From Halobacillus halophilus DSM 2266 (lineage in GTDB: Bacteria; Bacillota; Bacilli; Bacillales; Halobacillaceae), in the NCBI RefSeq assembly GCF_000284515.1, contig NC_017668.1, positions 434,001 to 498,000 on the forward strand: 64,000 nucleotides of DNA. The letters are read 5' to 3'. This document shows, piece after piece, positions 18,189 to 27,532 of this stretch. Position numbers and translations under genes: made by a program. Within the stretch, counting starts at the first letter, position 1. Every line of letters starts with the position of its first letter. The notes under the pieces were generated by a model. The model made no database searches and was not told the origin of the DNA. It saw only the letters and a program-made list of their open reading frames with translations.

Positions 18189-19228
18189 TGAAAATTGCTT
18201 TCAGAGTAGACGCATCATCAGAGGTAGGCACAGGACACGTCATGAGATGTCTCACCCTTGCGAATGAACTTCGAACGTTAGGGGCAGCTTCCTTTTTTAT
18301 ATGCCGTAAAAAGCCTGGAGACATGATCGACCACATTAAAAAGCAAGGATATCACGTCTATGAAATTTCAGGTGAATCGGATGCCTGGAAATATGAGGTA
18401 GACCAGGTCATACAGATATTGGAGAAACAATGGGAGATAGAATGGCTTGTGGTGGATCATTATGGTCTGGATGCGCAGTGGGAGAAATATGTCCGTCCTT
18501 TTGTTCATAAGGTCATGGTGATTGATGATTTGGCTGATCGCCCCCATGATTGTGACTTGCTCCTTGACCAAAACTTATATCAAAACATGAACCTTAGGTA
18601 CGCTGGGCTTGTTCCTGAGAGTGCGAAGCTATTCTTGGGACCCTCCCACACACTTTTAAGAGAAGAATTTTTATCAACATCTAAGAAGGAAGAGTGGGAC
18701 GGAAGAATTGAACGGATCCTTGTCTCATTTGGAGGAACTGACCCGACGAATGAAACGACGAAAGTACTGAGAGCTATAGAGATGCTAGATCAAAAACCGA
18801 ACGTGGACGTAGTGATCGGGGGAGCCAGTCCAAATATAAAGGAAATTTGCGATTATTGTCAGGAGAAGAAATGGACTAAGGTTCATATTCAAACACAAGA
18901 AATGGCAAAGCTTATGGAAGCCGCTGACCTTGCCATAGGGGCTGGCGGGAGTACGGTGTGGGAACGGTTTTATATGAGTCTTCCTTCACTTGTTATAGAA
19001 ACGGCAGCGAACCAAAAAGAAATCATAACTTTTTTACAGGAAAGAGGAGCGATCGTTTATTTAGGACATAGCGTCGCGGTCAGTGATAAGGAAATTTTCC
19101 TTCAACTGAAAAAAGTCTTAGATGACAAGCCATATATCATGGGGGTTTGGCAATCTATGAATGAGATTTGGAAAGATCATCAACCTTACGGGGTTTCCAA
19201 ATACATGATGGGTGGAGAAACATCATGA
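18188..19228 (+). CDS. pseG: UDP-2,4-diacetamido-2,4,6-trideoxy-beta-L-altropyranose hydrolase
   Basis: Removes UDP from the diacetamido sugar to give the free 6-deoxy-AltdiNAc used by PseI. The 346-residue protein has the family N-terminus FRVDASSEVGTGHVMRCL, where the histidine is the proposed catalytic base. It also has LLDQNLY, LFLGPSHTLLREEF, SFGGTDP and GAGGSTVWERF, the GT-B-like nucleotide-binding part shared with MurG. It overlaps pseC by 1 nt and pseH by 4 nt (ATGA), so expression is coupled. Confidence 0.93.
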   Translation: MKIAFRVDASSEVGTGHVMRCLTLANELRTLGAASFFICRKKPGDMIDHIKKQGYHVYEISGESDAWKYEVDQVIQILEKQWEIEWLVVDHYGLDAQWEKYVRPFVHKVMVIDDLADRPHDCDLLLDQNLYQNMNLRYAGLVPESAKLFLGPSHTLLREEFLSTSKKEEWDGRIERILVSFGGTDPTNETTKVLRAIEMLDQKPNVDVVIGGASPNIKEICDYCQEKKWTKVHIQTQEMAKLMEAADLAIGAGGSTVWERFYMSLPSLVIETAANQKEIITFLQERGAIVYLGHSVAVSDKEIFLQLKKVLDDKPYIMGVWQSMNEIWKDHQPYGVSKYMMGGETS

Positions 19229-19758
19229 AAGATTTTCAGTTACGGGATATGGAAAAGGCTGATTTACCGCTGGTATGGCAGTGGAGAAATGCTAAACATA
19301 TTAGAAAGCACATGTATAACAATCAAATAATTCCCTGGCAAGACCATCTGGCCTGGTTTGAAAAGGAACAGTCCAATCCATCCTCTGTTTCCAAAATTTT
19401 TATACACCAGGACCGCCCTCTTGGTGTCGTCCGGTTTACAGATATCGATCAGGAGAATGAGACGTGTAAGTGGGGTTTTTATATTGGAGATAAAGATGCG
19501 CCTAAGGGCTCCGGGACCATCATGGGTATATTAGCACTCGACTTTATTTTCGGAACTTTTCCAATCAGGAAAGTGTGTGCCGAAGTGCTTGATACCAATC
19601 AGGTTAGTCTCCGTTATCATGAAAAGCTAGGGTTTAAACAAGAGGGATGTCTTCTCCAACAGCTGAAAAGAGAGAAGCTGCTTATCGACGTTATCCCAAT
19701 GGGGCTGTTTATGGACCAATGGATCAAGCACCGTGAAATTCTGGCTGGGAGGCTGTGA
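19225..19758 (+). CDS. pseH: UDP-4-amino-sugar N-acetyltransferase (GNAT family)
   Basis: GNAT-fold acetyltransferase that acetylates the 4-amino group made by PseC. 177 residues from the ATG that overlaps the pseG stop. Seen: LPLVWQWRNAKHIRKHMYNN at the N-terminus, WGFYIGDK, the acetyl-CoA region KGSGTIMGILALDFIF, CAEVLDTNQVSLRYHEKLGF and KQEG, all in the usual PseH/RimJ-like order. The position between pseG and pseI confirms the role. Confidence 0.9.
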   Translation: MKDFQLRDMEKADLPLVWQWRNAKHIRKHMYNNQIIPWQDHLAWFEKEQSNPSSVSKIFIHQDRPLGVVRFTDIDQENETCKWGFYIGDKDAPKGSGTIMGILALDFIFGTFPIRKVCAEVLDTNQVSLRYHEKLGFKQEGCLLQQLKREKLLIDVIPMGLFMDQWIKHREILAGRL

Positions 19759-19759
19759 T

Positions 19760-20809
19760 ATGGAAATAAGAGTTGGAAACAGGAAAATTGGACATGAATT
19801 TCCCCCTTTTATCATTGCTGAAATGTCGGGGAATCATAACCAGTCTCTTGAGCGGGCCCTTGCAATTGTTGAAAAAGCGGCTAATGCAGGAGCGCATGCA
19901 TTGAAAATCCAAACATATACGGCGGAAACGATGACTTTAGATCACAAGGGGCAGGATTTTCAGATTTCTGATTCCGGGAGTCTATGGAAAGGCAAGAATC
20001 TTTATCACTTATATAAAGAAGCCTACACACCTTGGGAGTGGCATGAGGAAATTTTCACTAAATGCCGTAAGCTTGGTGTGATTGGTTTCAGTACTCCATT
20101 CGATGAATCGTCTGTGGACTTTCTAGAGGGGCTGAATGTTCCTATGTATAAAATCGCGTCCTTTGAAAATACGGATTTACCATTAATCCGTAAGGTAGCA
20201 AAAACGGGGAAACCTGTCATTATATCGACGGGAATGGCAACAGCCGGTGAAATATCTGAAATGGTAGAAACATTTAAGCAAGCGGGAGGGCAAGAGCTTG
20301 TGCTACTTAAGTGCACGAGTAGTTATCCTGCAACACCTGAGTATTCTAATATTTCTACGATTCCTCACATGAGCGAATTATTCCAATGCCAAGTCGGATT
20401 ATCTGACCATACGCTCGGGACGGGGGTATCCGTTGCGAGTGTGGCTCTAGGAGCAACGGTCGTTGAAAAACATTTTACATTGGCGAGGAAGGATGGGGGA
20501 GTGGATGCCCAATTTTCATTAGAACCATCTGAAATGAAAGCGCTGGTAGAAGAGACCAAACGAGCATGGCAATCGATTGGACATATACAATATGGACCCA
20601 CGGCTAGTGAAAAAGAATCAGGCAAGTTTCGGAGGTCGTTATACATCACGGAAGACCTGAAGGCAGGCGATCCCCTCACCAAAGATAACATGCGTTCCAT
20701 TCGGCCAGGTTTTGGTTTACCTCCAAAATACTACGAGTTGTTGCTCGGAAAGAATGTAAATACTGATGTGAAGAGAGGGACACCGATGTCCTGGGATTTT
20801 ATTGGATAG
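19760..20809 (+). CDS. pseI: Pseudaminic acid synthase
   Basis: Condenses 6-deoxy-AltdiNAc with phosphoenolpyruvate to form pseudaminic acid. The 349-residue product has the NeuB-family TIM barrel (IIAEMSGNHNQSLERA, KIQTYTAETMT, GFSTPFDESSVDFL, KIASFENTDLPLI, STGMAT, LLKCTSSYPA, GLSDHTLG) and a C-terminal SAF/antifreeze-like domain (FRRSLYITEDLKAGD...IRPGFGLPPKY). The ATG has GGGAGG 7 nt upstream. Sequence features fit the PseI rather than the LegI/NeuB branch, judged by recognition and by the neighbouring PseC, PseG and PseH. Confidence 0.93.
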   Translation: MEIRVGNRKIGHEFPPFIIAEMSGNHNQSLERALAIVEKAANAGAHALKIQTYTAETMTLDHKGQDFQISDSGSLWKGKNLYHLYKEAYTPWEWHEEIFTKCRKLGVIGFSTPFDESSVDFLEGLNVPMYKIASFENTDLPLIRKVAKTGKPVIISTGMATAGEISEMVETFKQAGGQELVLLKCTSSYPATPEYSNISTIPHMSELFQCQVGLSDHTLGTGVSVASVALGATVVEKHFTLARKDGGVDAQFSLEPSEMKALVEETKRAWQSIGHIQYGPTASEKESGKFRRSLYITEDLKAGDPLTKDNMRSIRPGFGLPPKYYELLLGKNVNTDVKRGTPMSWDFIG

Positions 20810-20824
20810 TAAAGAGGTGAACCT

Positions 20825-21565
20825 ATGAAAGTGCTGGCTATTGTTCAAGCAAGAATGGGATCAACCCGACTACCTGGGAAGGTCCTGAAACAAGTAAATG
20901 GAAAGACATTACTTGAATATCAAATTGAGAGAATAAAGCGGGCGAAGAACATTGATCAATTGGTTATTAGTACATCAACGGCGGAGATTGACGACCCCAT
21001 TATTGCACTGTGCAAAAAAATGAATGTGGATACGTTCCGCGGCTCAGAAAAAGATGTACTTGGGAGGTTTTATGAAACGTGTTCTTTTTATAAAGGAGAT
21101 GTTATTGTGCGTTTAACGGCGGACTGCCCTCTCATTGATCCTGAGGTCATCGACAGTGGGATTTCCTTCTTTCTAAAGAATCACCCTAAGTTCCTCTATG
21201 TTTCCAACACGAGAAAAAGATCCTACCCCAGGGGAATGGATACAGAAGTTTTTTCCTATCAGCTGCTCCAGGACGCTTTTATGAATGCCAATATGCCACA
21301 TGACCTGGAACACGTCACCCCTTTTATGATCAAAAGAATCGATAGTTCTGCTGTGGGACAAATCGTGTACCCCCGCGATGAAAGTAAGCATCGATGGACA
21401 GTTGATACCACGGAGGATTTCGCATTGATCGAAAAAATACTGAGTGCCCTGTATCCTTCAAAACCTAAGTTTTCTATGGAAGATGTTTTGGCTTTACTAA
21501 AACGAAACCAGGCATGGACACAAATTAATGAAAAAGTGAAGCAAAAAGAAGATGAGGATAATTAA
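20825..21565 (+). CDS. SpsF-family cytidylyltransferase, probable CMP-pseudaminate synthase role
   Basis: Nucleotide-sugar-activating protein of 246 residues with the N-terminal nucleotide-binding motif IVQARMGSTRLPGKVL, LTADCPLIDPEVID and HRWTVDTTEDF, diagnostic of the SpsF/glycosyltransferase-like family. Campylobacter uses PseF at this step. Here an SpsF homologue closes the operon, so it probably makes CMP-pseudaminic acid (inference from position). SpsF of Bacillus subtilis is part of a spore-coat polysaccharide operon. Ribosome site AGAGGTG; followed by a terminator. Confidence 0.85.
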   Translation: MKVLAIVQARMGSTRLPGKVLKQVNGKTLLEYQIERIKRAKNIDQLVISTSTAEIDDPIIALCKKMNVDTFRGSEKDVLGRFYETCSFYKGDVIVRLTADCPLIDPEVIDSGISFFLKNHPKFLYVSNTRKRSYPRGMDTEVFSYQLLQDAFMNANMPHDLEHVTPFMIKRIDSSAVGQIVYPRDESKHRWTVDTTEDFALIEKILSALYPSKPKFSMEDVLALLKRNQAWTQINEKVKQKEDEDN

Positions 21566-21584
21566 AATATTTTTTGATCAAGAG

Positions 21585-21614
21585 GCCGAAGCTAAGAAGC
21601 TTATCGGCTTTTTT
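21585..21614 (+). terminator. Intrinsic terminator of the pse operon
   Basis: GCCGA/TCGGC stem with an inner AAGCT/AGCTT pairing, then six T. Confidence 0.75.
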
Positions 21615-21786
21615 GTACTCATGATGGTGTGGTAACTTTCTTATAGGAGTTGCGAGTTGAAATGAAGTAGGGACAGTTAGTGAAAAGTGTAATCCTATGG
21701 TCATTCGGGAAAAGAATGAAATAAATGTTATAGATTCTAGGAAAAGTAAGCTGCTACGGCTAATTATTAGAAGGAGGTAAGCGGAA

Positions 21787-22302
21787 ATGGCTGATCAAAA
21801 CTCAGAAAACCAGGAAGCCCTTAAGAAAATTAAAGACTTGATTAAAGATGAGAAAGTGGCAATGCTGACAACGATATCCCCCGAGGGCAAACTTATGTCC
21901 CGGCCCATGCACACCCAGGAAGTAAAATTGGACAAGGAAGAATTTTGGTTTATTACTGAAAAAGATACAGAAAAATATAGGGATATTGGCCACAATTCTG
22001 CCGTAAACCTGGCCTATTCCGGAAGTTCCTATGTATCAATCAGCGGGACGGCTGAATTCGTTCAAGATGAAGATAAGAAGAAAGAATACTGGAATAAGAT
22101 TGTCGAAAAAGTGCTGAACGCTTCAGCCGATGATCCGAATGTTATCCTGGTGAAAGTAAAGCCTGAAATCGCTGAATACTGGGAATCCGGCTTGAATGTG
22201 AAGACTGTTAAGGAATTTGTGAAAAAGATGGCCAGCAGCAATTCGATAGAAGAAGAAAATGAATTGAAAGACACTGTTTACTTTGATGAAAAGTCGAGGT
22301 AA
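21787..22302 (+). CDS. General stress protein 26-like, PNP-oxidase-fold protein (YdaG type)
   Basis: A 171-residue acidic cytoplasmic protein of the pyridoxamine-phosphate-oxidase-like split-barrel fold, the family of general stress protein 26. Seen: VAMLTTISPEGKLMSRPM, FWFITEKDTEKY, and YVSISGTAEFV in the expected order. Relatives bind flavin; substrate unknown. The ribosome site AAGGAGG is strong. It is transcribed alone, with a terminator after it. SigB control is common for this family, but I did not find a convincing SigB promoter. Confidence 0.85.
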   Translation: MADQNSENQEALKKIKDLIKDEKVAMLTTISPEGKLMSRPMHTQEVKLDKEEFWFITEKDTEKYRDIGHNSAVNLAYSGSSYVSISGTAEFVQDEDKKKEYWNKIVEKVLNASADDPNVILVKVKPEIAEYWESGLNVKTVKEFVKKMASSNSIEEENELKDTVYFDEKSR

Positions 22303-22372
22303 CTTTTTAAATCAAGGAAGTGCACAACTTTAAGATGATAGTACTAGGAAATATATTCACTTAAAATTATTT

Positions 22373-22412
22373 AACCCTACCAGAGTTCCTTAGAACTAAG
22401 GTGGGGTTTGTT
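22373..22412 (+). terminator. Intrinsic terminator
   Basis: AACCCTACC pairs with GGTGGGGTT, stacked on AGTTC/GAACT, followed by a T-rich tract. Confidence 0.8.
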
Positions 22413-22565
22413 TATGGTTTTATTTCGCTATTCTTTTGGTGTTGGATTAGCACAGCCACACCTATCATGAATCGTTCAGAGGAGTAAGCAGGGAAGAAGC
22501 TACTGCATAGGTGGATATAATGCCTACTCTTTAATAAGGAGTAAAGACTTCTTTTGTACTTCACT

Positions 22566-23561
22566 TCATCTTGGAAGCTCGATGACAAATTCCTCTTTTA
22601 CAGGGTTCGATTTGGCATCATCGTATTTATAAGCGTTTAAATAAGGTGAATAGGTGTTTACATAAATTTTATTTTCGTTTGATTTAACATTCAACAATCG
22701 CATGTAGCCTTGCCCGCCTTCTGACCCGTTTTGATAATTGGCCATCATCTGATATACCTTTCGATCTGGCACACCATCTTCATTATCGTCAATTTCATCA
22801 ATGCGTGTTTTACTGCCATAGTAGTGTCCACTAAAGGTGGCTACAACGTTTTTGTTGGGTTTTACGACGTTCTGAAATATTTCCTCACCGATCGGGCTGT
22901 GTTTTCCTGAAGCTAATAAATAATCGTGAAAACTGAGAAAAGCGTTGTGATTAGGATATTTGGCCAGCACACGGTTTACCCAGTCGATTTCGTCCTTCGA
23001 AATTCCCCAGCCCATGTAGACCATAATATAATCATCCCCGTTCTTGCTGATTAAATCATAATGACCTTGATTATCTTTATACGACCCGCCGTATGAGGAC
23101 TGTTTCTCAAAACGATGATCTCCAAAGTACTTTGAAAACTGTATATATTTACTGGGGCTTTTTAAGTCGAGATCATGGTTACCTGCTAAAATTCCATAAA
23201 GAATGTTCGCTTTTTCTAAAACTTTCATGTACGTATCGGCGTACTGCCACTGTTCTTCATTGTTCCATTCATTTACGATATCGCCGGTATGAAAGACGTA
23301 AGGAATGTTAATATAGTCTCTGTTTGCAGCAATCCAATCAACCATATTTTTGTATATATGAGGATAGTTTTTTGAATAATACTGGGTGTCTGACATCCAC
23401 ACGAACGTGTAATCATAGGGTGACTCTTTCTCGATTTTATTTTTAACCGATATGGAAGAGGTGGGCGTGTCACCAGAAGCGATTGTTACCTGGAAAATGA
23501 TAATTATAAGAAAGCTTGCAAATATAGTGGCGACCAGTATTTTTTTAAGGATATGCTCCAT
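22566..23561 (-). CDS. Secreted or membrane-tethered metallophosphoesterase
   Basis: Calcineurin-like phosphoesterase of 331 residues. A hydrophobic N-terminal helix (about 6-29) gives export or membrane anchoring. Metal-binding motifs follow in order: D58-T-Q60, GD94IVNE, GNHD at 127-130, SFHDY and SGHYYG. This is the arrangement of the exported Bacillaceae phosphoesterases. The natural substrate is unknown. AAAGGGGG precedes the ATG. It is a single-gene unit. Confidence 0.88.
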   Translation of the reverse strand: MEHILKKILVATIFASFLIIIIFQVTIASGDTPTSSISVKNKIEKESPYDYTFVWMSDTQYYSKNYPHIYKNMVDWIAANRDYINIPYVFHTGDIVNEWNNEEQWQYADTYMKVLEKANILYGILAGNHDLDLKSPSKYIQFSKYFGDHRFEKQSSYGGSYKDNQGHYDLISKNGDDYIMVYMGWGISKDEIDWVNRVLAKYPNHNAFLSFHDYLLASGKHSPIGEEIFQNVVKPNKNVVATFSGHYYGSKTRIDEIDDNEDGVPDRKVYQMMANYQNGSEGGQGYMRLLNVKSNENKIYVNTYSPYLNAYKYDDAKSNPVKEEFVIELPR

Positions 23562-24175
23562 AGCTGTCCCCCTTTAAAATGTGTAATTTTATTAAATCAT
23601 GTTGATTATTGGTCCATTGAATTTAGTGTAGCTTCACAGGGAAATTATTATACAGAAGGGAGTAGCGGGAGAGGTTGGTAAAATTTAAAAGTGGTAAACA
23701 AAAAAGCCAAACCCATCATTTATGAGGGATTGACTTCTCATTTTCTCTATATAAAATGCTTTTTTTTGTGTGTAGGTTTAAAGGCTTACGCTGACTGTCG
23801 AAGTGAAGAGAAATAGAAGCTGTTCTATATGTAAACAAAGGGGATGTTGGTAGGTTGGGCGATTCATTACAACGAAAAGCAAATGTGGTAAGAAACTTTG
23901 ACGCATTCACATATTTGCTCATGTATTAGGGTATAGATAAAAGTGGTAAAGCTACAAAAGGGGCAGAAATAGTTATTATAAATAGTATTGCAGATAGCCA
24001 TGTGGAGTTACGATGCGTGGTACCGCTAGAACGGAACGCTCTTTTGCAATTATAATGCCTAGTAAGTTTACCAAGCCCCATACTCGGTCCTGCTTTATTA
24101 AATAAAACAACAATAACCCAAATAAGAGGTTTAATCACCAATCATTTGAGTTATTTTTATGTATTATAAAATTGT
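23562..24175. other. Intergenic with a terminator and a possible T-box relic
   Basis: No gene with a ribosome site. Two short minus-strand frames (23716-23922, 23926-24141) lack Shine-Dalgarno sites. A minus-strand terminator lies near 23700, and GTGGTACCGC at 24017-24026 recalls the T-box antiterminator core. Confidence 0.4.
23696..23730 (-). terminator. Probable terminator
   Basis: On the minus strand AATCCCTCAT pairs with ATGATGGGTT, followed by GGCTTTTTTG. It could end the SLH-protein transcript 450 bp upstream. Confidence 0.45.
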
Positions 24176-25147
24176 TTAATCTAAAGCGCGATACAAGAAA
24201 GCACTGAATTCAGCTCTTGTTGCTTCTTCATTGGGTCGGAATGTGTTGTCATCGTATCCAGTAGTTATCGAATGGGAAGCTAATGTGTACACATCATCAT
24301 ATGCCCAATGAGAAGAGTTCATATCTTTAAAGCTGTAAGAACTGCTTGTACTGCTTAATTCGAAAGCTCTAGTAATCATGGCTGCTATTTCAGCTCTGGT
24401 AATATCTTCATCTGGTTTAAATGTGTTGTTCCCGTAACCATTGATTACCCCAGCTTTGACTGCAGCGTTTATGTATTCATAGGCCCAGTGAGAGGAAGAA
24501 ACATCTTCGAATTGGCCGGACGAAGAAGGTTGAAGATCCAGTGACTCGCTCACCATTTTAGCAACTTGTGCTCTGGTGACGTTGGCGGTAGGTCCAAAAC
24601 TGCCATTAGATAACCCATTGATAATTCCTTCATCATTTAAATGCTTAATTTCGTCATAAGCCCAGTAATCAGGTGATACATCGCTGAAGAAATTATCATC
24701 TATAAATCTTTTAGCACCCGTGTATTTATCTCCCCAATAACCAGAGAAGACGGGGTCAATGGCCACTCCTCTGCTTTTGGTAGCGGAAATCATTTCCCCA
24801 TCACCTATATAAAACCCTACATGAGAAATACCTGTTTTATGTGTTCCGGAGAAGAAAACTAAGTCTCCTTTTTGGAGATTTGATGCTGCTACATATGTAC
24901 CTTCTTTATATTGATCATAGGAACCTCTTGGAAGATTGATTCCAACTTTGTCCATTACATAGTATGTAAATCCCGAACAATCGAATCCATCCGGTGTTTC
25001 TCCACTCCACTGGTATGGAGCTCCGAGGTGCTTTTTTGCGCGATCAATCACTTCATAGCCTGAAACTGCTGCTGCGTATGTATGCGGTATAAATAAGAAC
25101 ATTCCCATAAAACTAGCTATAACGACACTGACAAATTTCCTCCCCAA
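24176..25147 (-). CDS. NlpC/P60 endopeptidase with three SLH domains
   Basis: Exported cell-wall hydrolase, predicted to cut gamma-D-Glu-diamino acid bonds of peptidoglycan while anchored by SLH domains. About 323 residues: signal peptide ending in a TYAAA site; NlpC/P60 domain with DGFDCSGF (nucleophile Cys), GDLVFFSG, ISHVGFYIG (His); then three SLH repeats with SHWAY/DYWAY and TRAQ/TRAE motifs. TTG 25147 is preferred because AGGAGG lies 7 nt upstream; the longer frame from 25192 starts before that site. CATATGCTA on the minus strand at 25202-25210 matches a SigK -10 but no AC is correctly spaced. Could be vegetative S-layer or sporulation-related. Confidence 0.88.
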   Translation of the reverse strand: MGRKFVSVVIASFMGMFLFIPHTYAAAVSGYEVIDRAKKHLGAPYQWSGETPDGFDCSGFTYYVMDKVGINLPRGSYDQYKEGTYVAASNLQKGDLVFFSGTHKTGISHVGFYIGDGEMISATKSRGVAIDPVFSGYWGDKYTGAKRFIDDNFFSDVSPDYWAYDEIKHLNDEGIINGLSNGSFGPTANVTRAQVAKMVSESLDLQPSSSGQFEDVSSSHWAYEYINAAVKAGVINGYGNNTFKPDEDITRAEIAAMITRAFELSSTSSSYSFKDMNSSHWAYDDVYTLASHSITTGYDDNTFRPNEEATRAEFSAFLYRALD

Positions 25148-25732
25148 AAAAATACCTCCTAAATTATGTATGGATTGGTAGCTTGTTCTCATATATTATC
25201 GTAGCATATGATAATTCGACACGATTTTACAGTTGTGTAACAGAAATAATACATTTCTATTAATTGCTATAATATATCCATAAGGCTGGTGCTCCTCATC
25301 AGTTGAAATAGCATAGGGTAAAAGATCGGGATATGTCGATTTTTAAAAGTTCAATCCTATACAAAACCCTGAACGCCACCAGTAGAGTGGGTCGCGTCCA
25401 GGGTTTAATATTGTTGTCAGATAGGAACGTTAGTTCAAAAATTTAAAGACTTACGTACGTGGTGGGATAGGAAGGTAAGTAGTCGCTCCTTCCTATCTCT
25501 TTTATGAACCGTCTGTATGTCTAGGAGGGTTGCAGGAAAGGAGCTCATGCTTGAACACAGAAATGGTTATTTAAGTGCATATATGATTCGGCACAATCGC
25601 GGAAAATGCTCGCTATCATCGTTGTTTACGCCCTCTTTCACTCAACTTTATGATGGTGTGCTCTTTAATAATAGAAACAGTTCTTCCAGAGTGTTTACAC
25701 CTACGTGAGTTCTCCAACGTAGAAGTTATTTT
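25148..25732. other. Intergenic; possible plus-strand small transcript
   Basis: Contains an extended -10 (TGCTATAAT, 25267-25275), a long hairpin at 25364-25406 (AAACCCTG/CAGGGTTT) and a terminator at 25466-25503. A 37-codon frame (25333-25446, MSIFKSSILYK...) lies between but has only a weak ribosome site. Candidate small RNA or small gene. Confidence 0.4.
25466..25503 (+). terminator. Orphan terminator
   Basis: A 10-bp stem GATAGGAAGG/CCTTCCTATC followed by TCTTTT on the plus strand, with no annotated plus-strand gene upstream. Confidence 0.6.
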
Positions 25733-27532
25733 TTACATAATCACTGTATTATCAACCAGATCAAAATCACCCAGCGACATGGTAAAAGCAGCTCCAATAG
25801 TAGTGAATCCGACCGGAGCAATTAATGAAGCTGTATCGTCCACCGTTCCCCAGGGCTGTGCGACATCCAAGAAATTTCGAACCACTTGAATTTGATCGTC
25901 GTTTGGTGAAGTGGTTCCTCCAAAGCGGTAATCCACGTAAACAGCAAATCGATTTTCATTCGGATTGGTAATTGAGTTTTCTTCTATAAGGATGGTATCA
26001 AGGCCAGGGAAGTTAAATGGTAAAAAGATGATCGAACTCCCAGGTCGATCCTGGTGATCAATATTATTTTCGCGAATAAAGACAGACACGTTTATAAAAC
26101 CTGAAGTGTTAAAAAGGGCAAATTGGGTATGCTGCTCCATCGTGTTGCCTTCGATTCGAATCGTGCCATCAAAAACATCATCGTTATTTGCCTGCTGGAA
26201 CGTTAGTGTTCCCCTACTTGTCGGACTTCCTAGAAAAGTGTTGTTGGTAATTACGGTTTCTCCTAAAACCCCCTGGAATTCTATAGAGTTCTCATCCCCG
26301 GTGTGGATAAAGGTATTTCCTGTGAGCGTTAGATCTTCTGCTTTAATAAAAGCATTTCGTTCCCCGCCTGATATCACCGAGTCCCTGATTGTGATGCCTT
26401 GATAATAATCCGCAATTCCTCTTTGAGGAATTAGCAGCAAGGCTTCGTCTCCAGCAGCTAGATCTGTGGGTCCAAAGAAGGAAAGGTCGGATATGGTAAT
26501 GTTATCTGCCTGCAGCCTTAGACTGGTTGTATTGGTCAAGGAGTCTGGGAAGATCACGTTCGTTACCTCAGCTGAAAATCCTGTAATCGTTAATGGCTTA
26601 TCAATCGTAAGGAACGTGGTTTGCGGATACTCACCCGGAAAGACAATCAAGAAATCATTAGGGTTTGCATCATCTACCGCTGGTTGTATTTCATTATAAA
26701 AGATGCCTTGAGTCACATTAAAGACTCTTCCGCCTGGCACTTGACAGCTGAAATCCTGGGAAAGCTCTATAGCACCCGAAGGGCATGGCACGCAAGTTTC
26801 GGACGTTCGAGTGAGGACTAAACCACAAACGCCGTTTGTACAAACTAGTGTCTCCTCACAAGGAGTGGTACATGGATAACAGACCAAGTCACCTTGAGAA
26901 ATCCCTGTACAATCATTTCCCTCTGCAGATGTTACTTCATAGACACACACAAGCGGCGATATCGATACGGTTACAGAGCTCTCTACTTGATTTTGGACCC
27001 AATCGTATACGCGATCGGTAGTAAAGCAAAACGATTCTCCGGTTTGAGTTGCGCGTAGTGGATTCTGCTCAGGACAAGGATTAGTAGCTTCTGTCACTTG
27101 AGTTGAGCAGGAAAGTGGGGGAATAGGAGTAGGGCAAGAGAGCTGAAATTCTTGTTCTCTCGGCTGGCAGAACATCGCCTCAAGCGCTACCGTGACGTTA
27201 GCCGTCGATTGAATTCCCACGCACAGGTTCACATTGACATCGGCGAGAGTTTCAATTGGGTTGTCGACAATCGTACATACAAAACACTCCGAGCTAGTGA
27301 TTTGGCATTCTACATTTGTGCCGGATGGTGCGCATAAGTAGTACGTTTCACATATACTAAAATCTGTTGCTCCGATTCTGCCATCGTCTAGCGTCACGTT
27401 AGCAGTACCTGTAATTAAAATGCGAACTTGCTGGAGGGTGATGACTGCACCGCTCGGAAGCGTAAATTGTTGTTCGCGACGACCGCCGGGCTGAGGAATC
27501 TCTGAACAACTTATATTTGAAATAACACACAT
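25733..27532 (-). CDS. Cysteine-rich protein with right-handed beta-helix; relative of the Ig-repeat protein
   Basis: 599 residues without a signal peptide. The N-terminal module (about 1-150) has CAPSGTN and MFCQPRE, followed by a module with RVYDWV near 175; both match the proteins at 5772 and 45796. A cysteine-rich segment (about 200-255) follows. The C-terminal ~330 residues form a parallel beta-helix (CASH/pectate-lyase-like) with repeated N.T/N.F turns: YNEIQPAVDDANPND, VFPGEYPQ, ITIRDSVISG, LTGNTF and ITNNTFLG. AAAGGGG lies about 12 nt before the ATG. A weak CATATACAT block upstream is not a full SigK match. Coat/exosporium role inferred from the relatives; no enzymatic residues assigned. 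Confidence 0.78.
   Translation of the reverse strand: MCVISNISCSEIPQPGGRREQQFTLPSGAVITLQQVRILITGTANVTLDDGRIGATDFSICETYYLCAPSGTNVECQITSSECFVCTIVDNPIETLADVNVNLCVGIQSTANVTVALEAMFCQPREQEFQLSCPTPIPPLSCSTQVTEATNPCPEQNPLRATQTGESFCFTTDRVYDWVQNQVESSVTVSISPLVCVYEVTSAEGNDCTGISQGDLVCYPCTTPCEETLVCTNGVCGLVLTRTSETCVPCPSGAIELSQDFSCQVPGGRVFNVTQGIFYNEIQPAVDDANPNDFLIVFPGEYPQTTFLTIDKPLTITGFSAEVTNVIFPDSLTNTTSLRLQADNITISDLSFFGPTDLAAGDEALLLIPQRGIADYYQGITIRDSVISGGERNAFIKAEDLTLTGNTFIHTGDENSIEFQGVLGETVITNNTFLGSPTSRGTLTFQQANNDDVFDGTIRIEGNTMEQHTQFALFNTSGFINVSVFIRENNIDHQDRPGSSIIFLPFNFPGLDTILIEENSITNPNENRFAVYVDYRFGGTTSPNDDQIQVVRNFLDVAQPWGTVDDTASLIAPVGFTTIGAAFTMSLGDFDLVDNTVIM

Noticed and set aside
23716-24141. Two minus-strand frames (68 and 71 codons)
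   Set aside because: No Shine-Dalgarno, no recognisable motif, and the first runs into a terminator.
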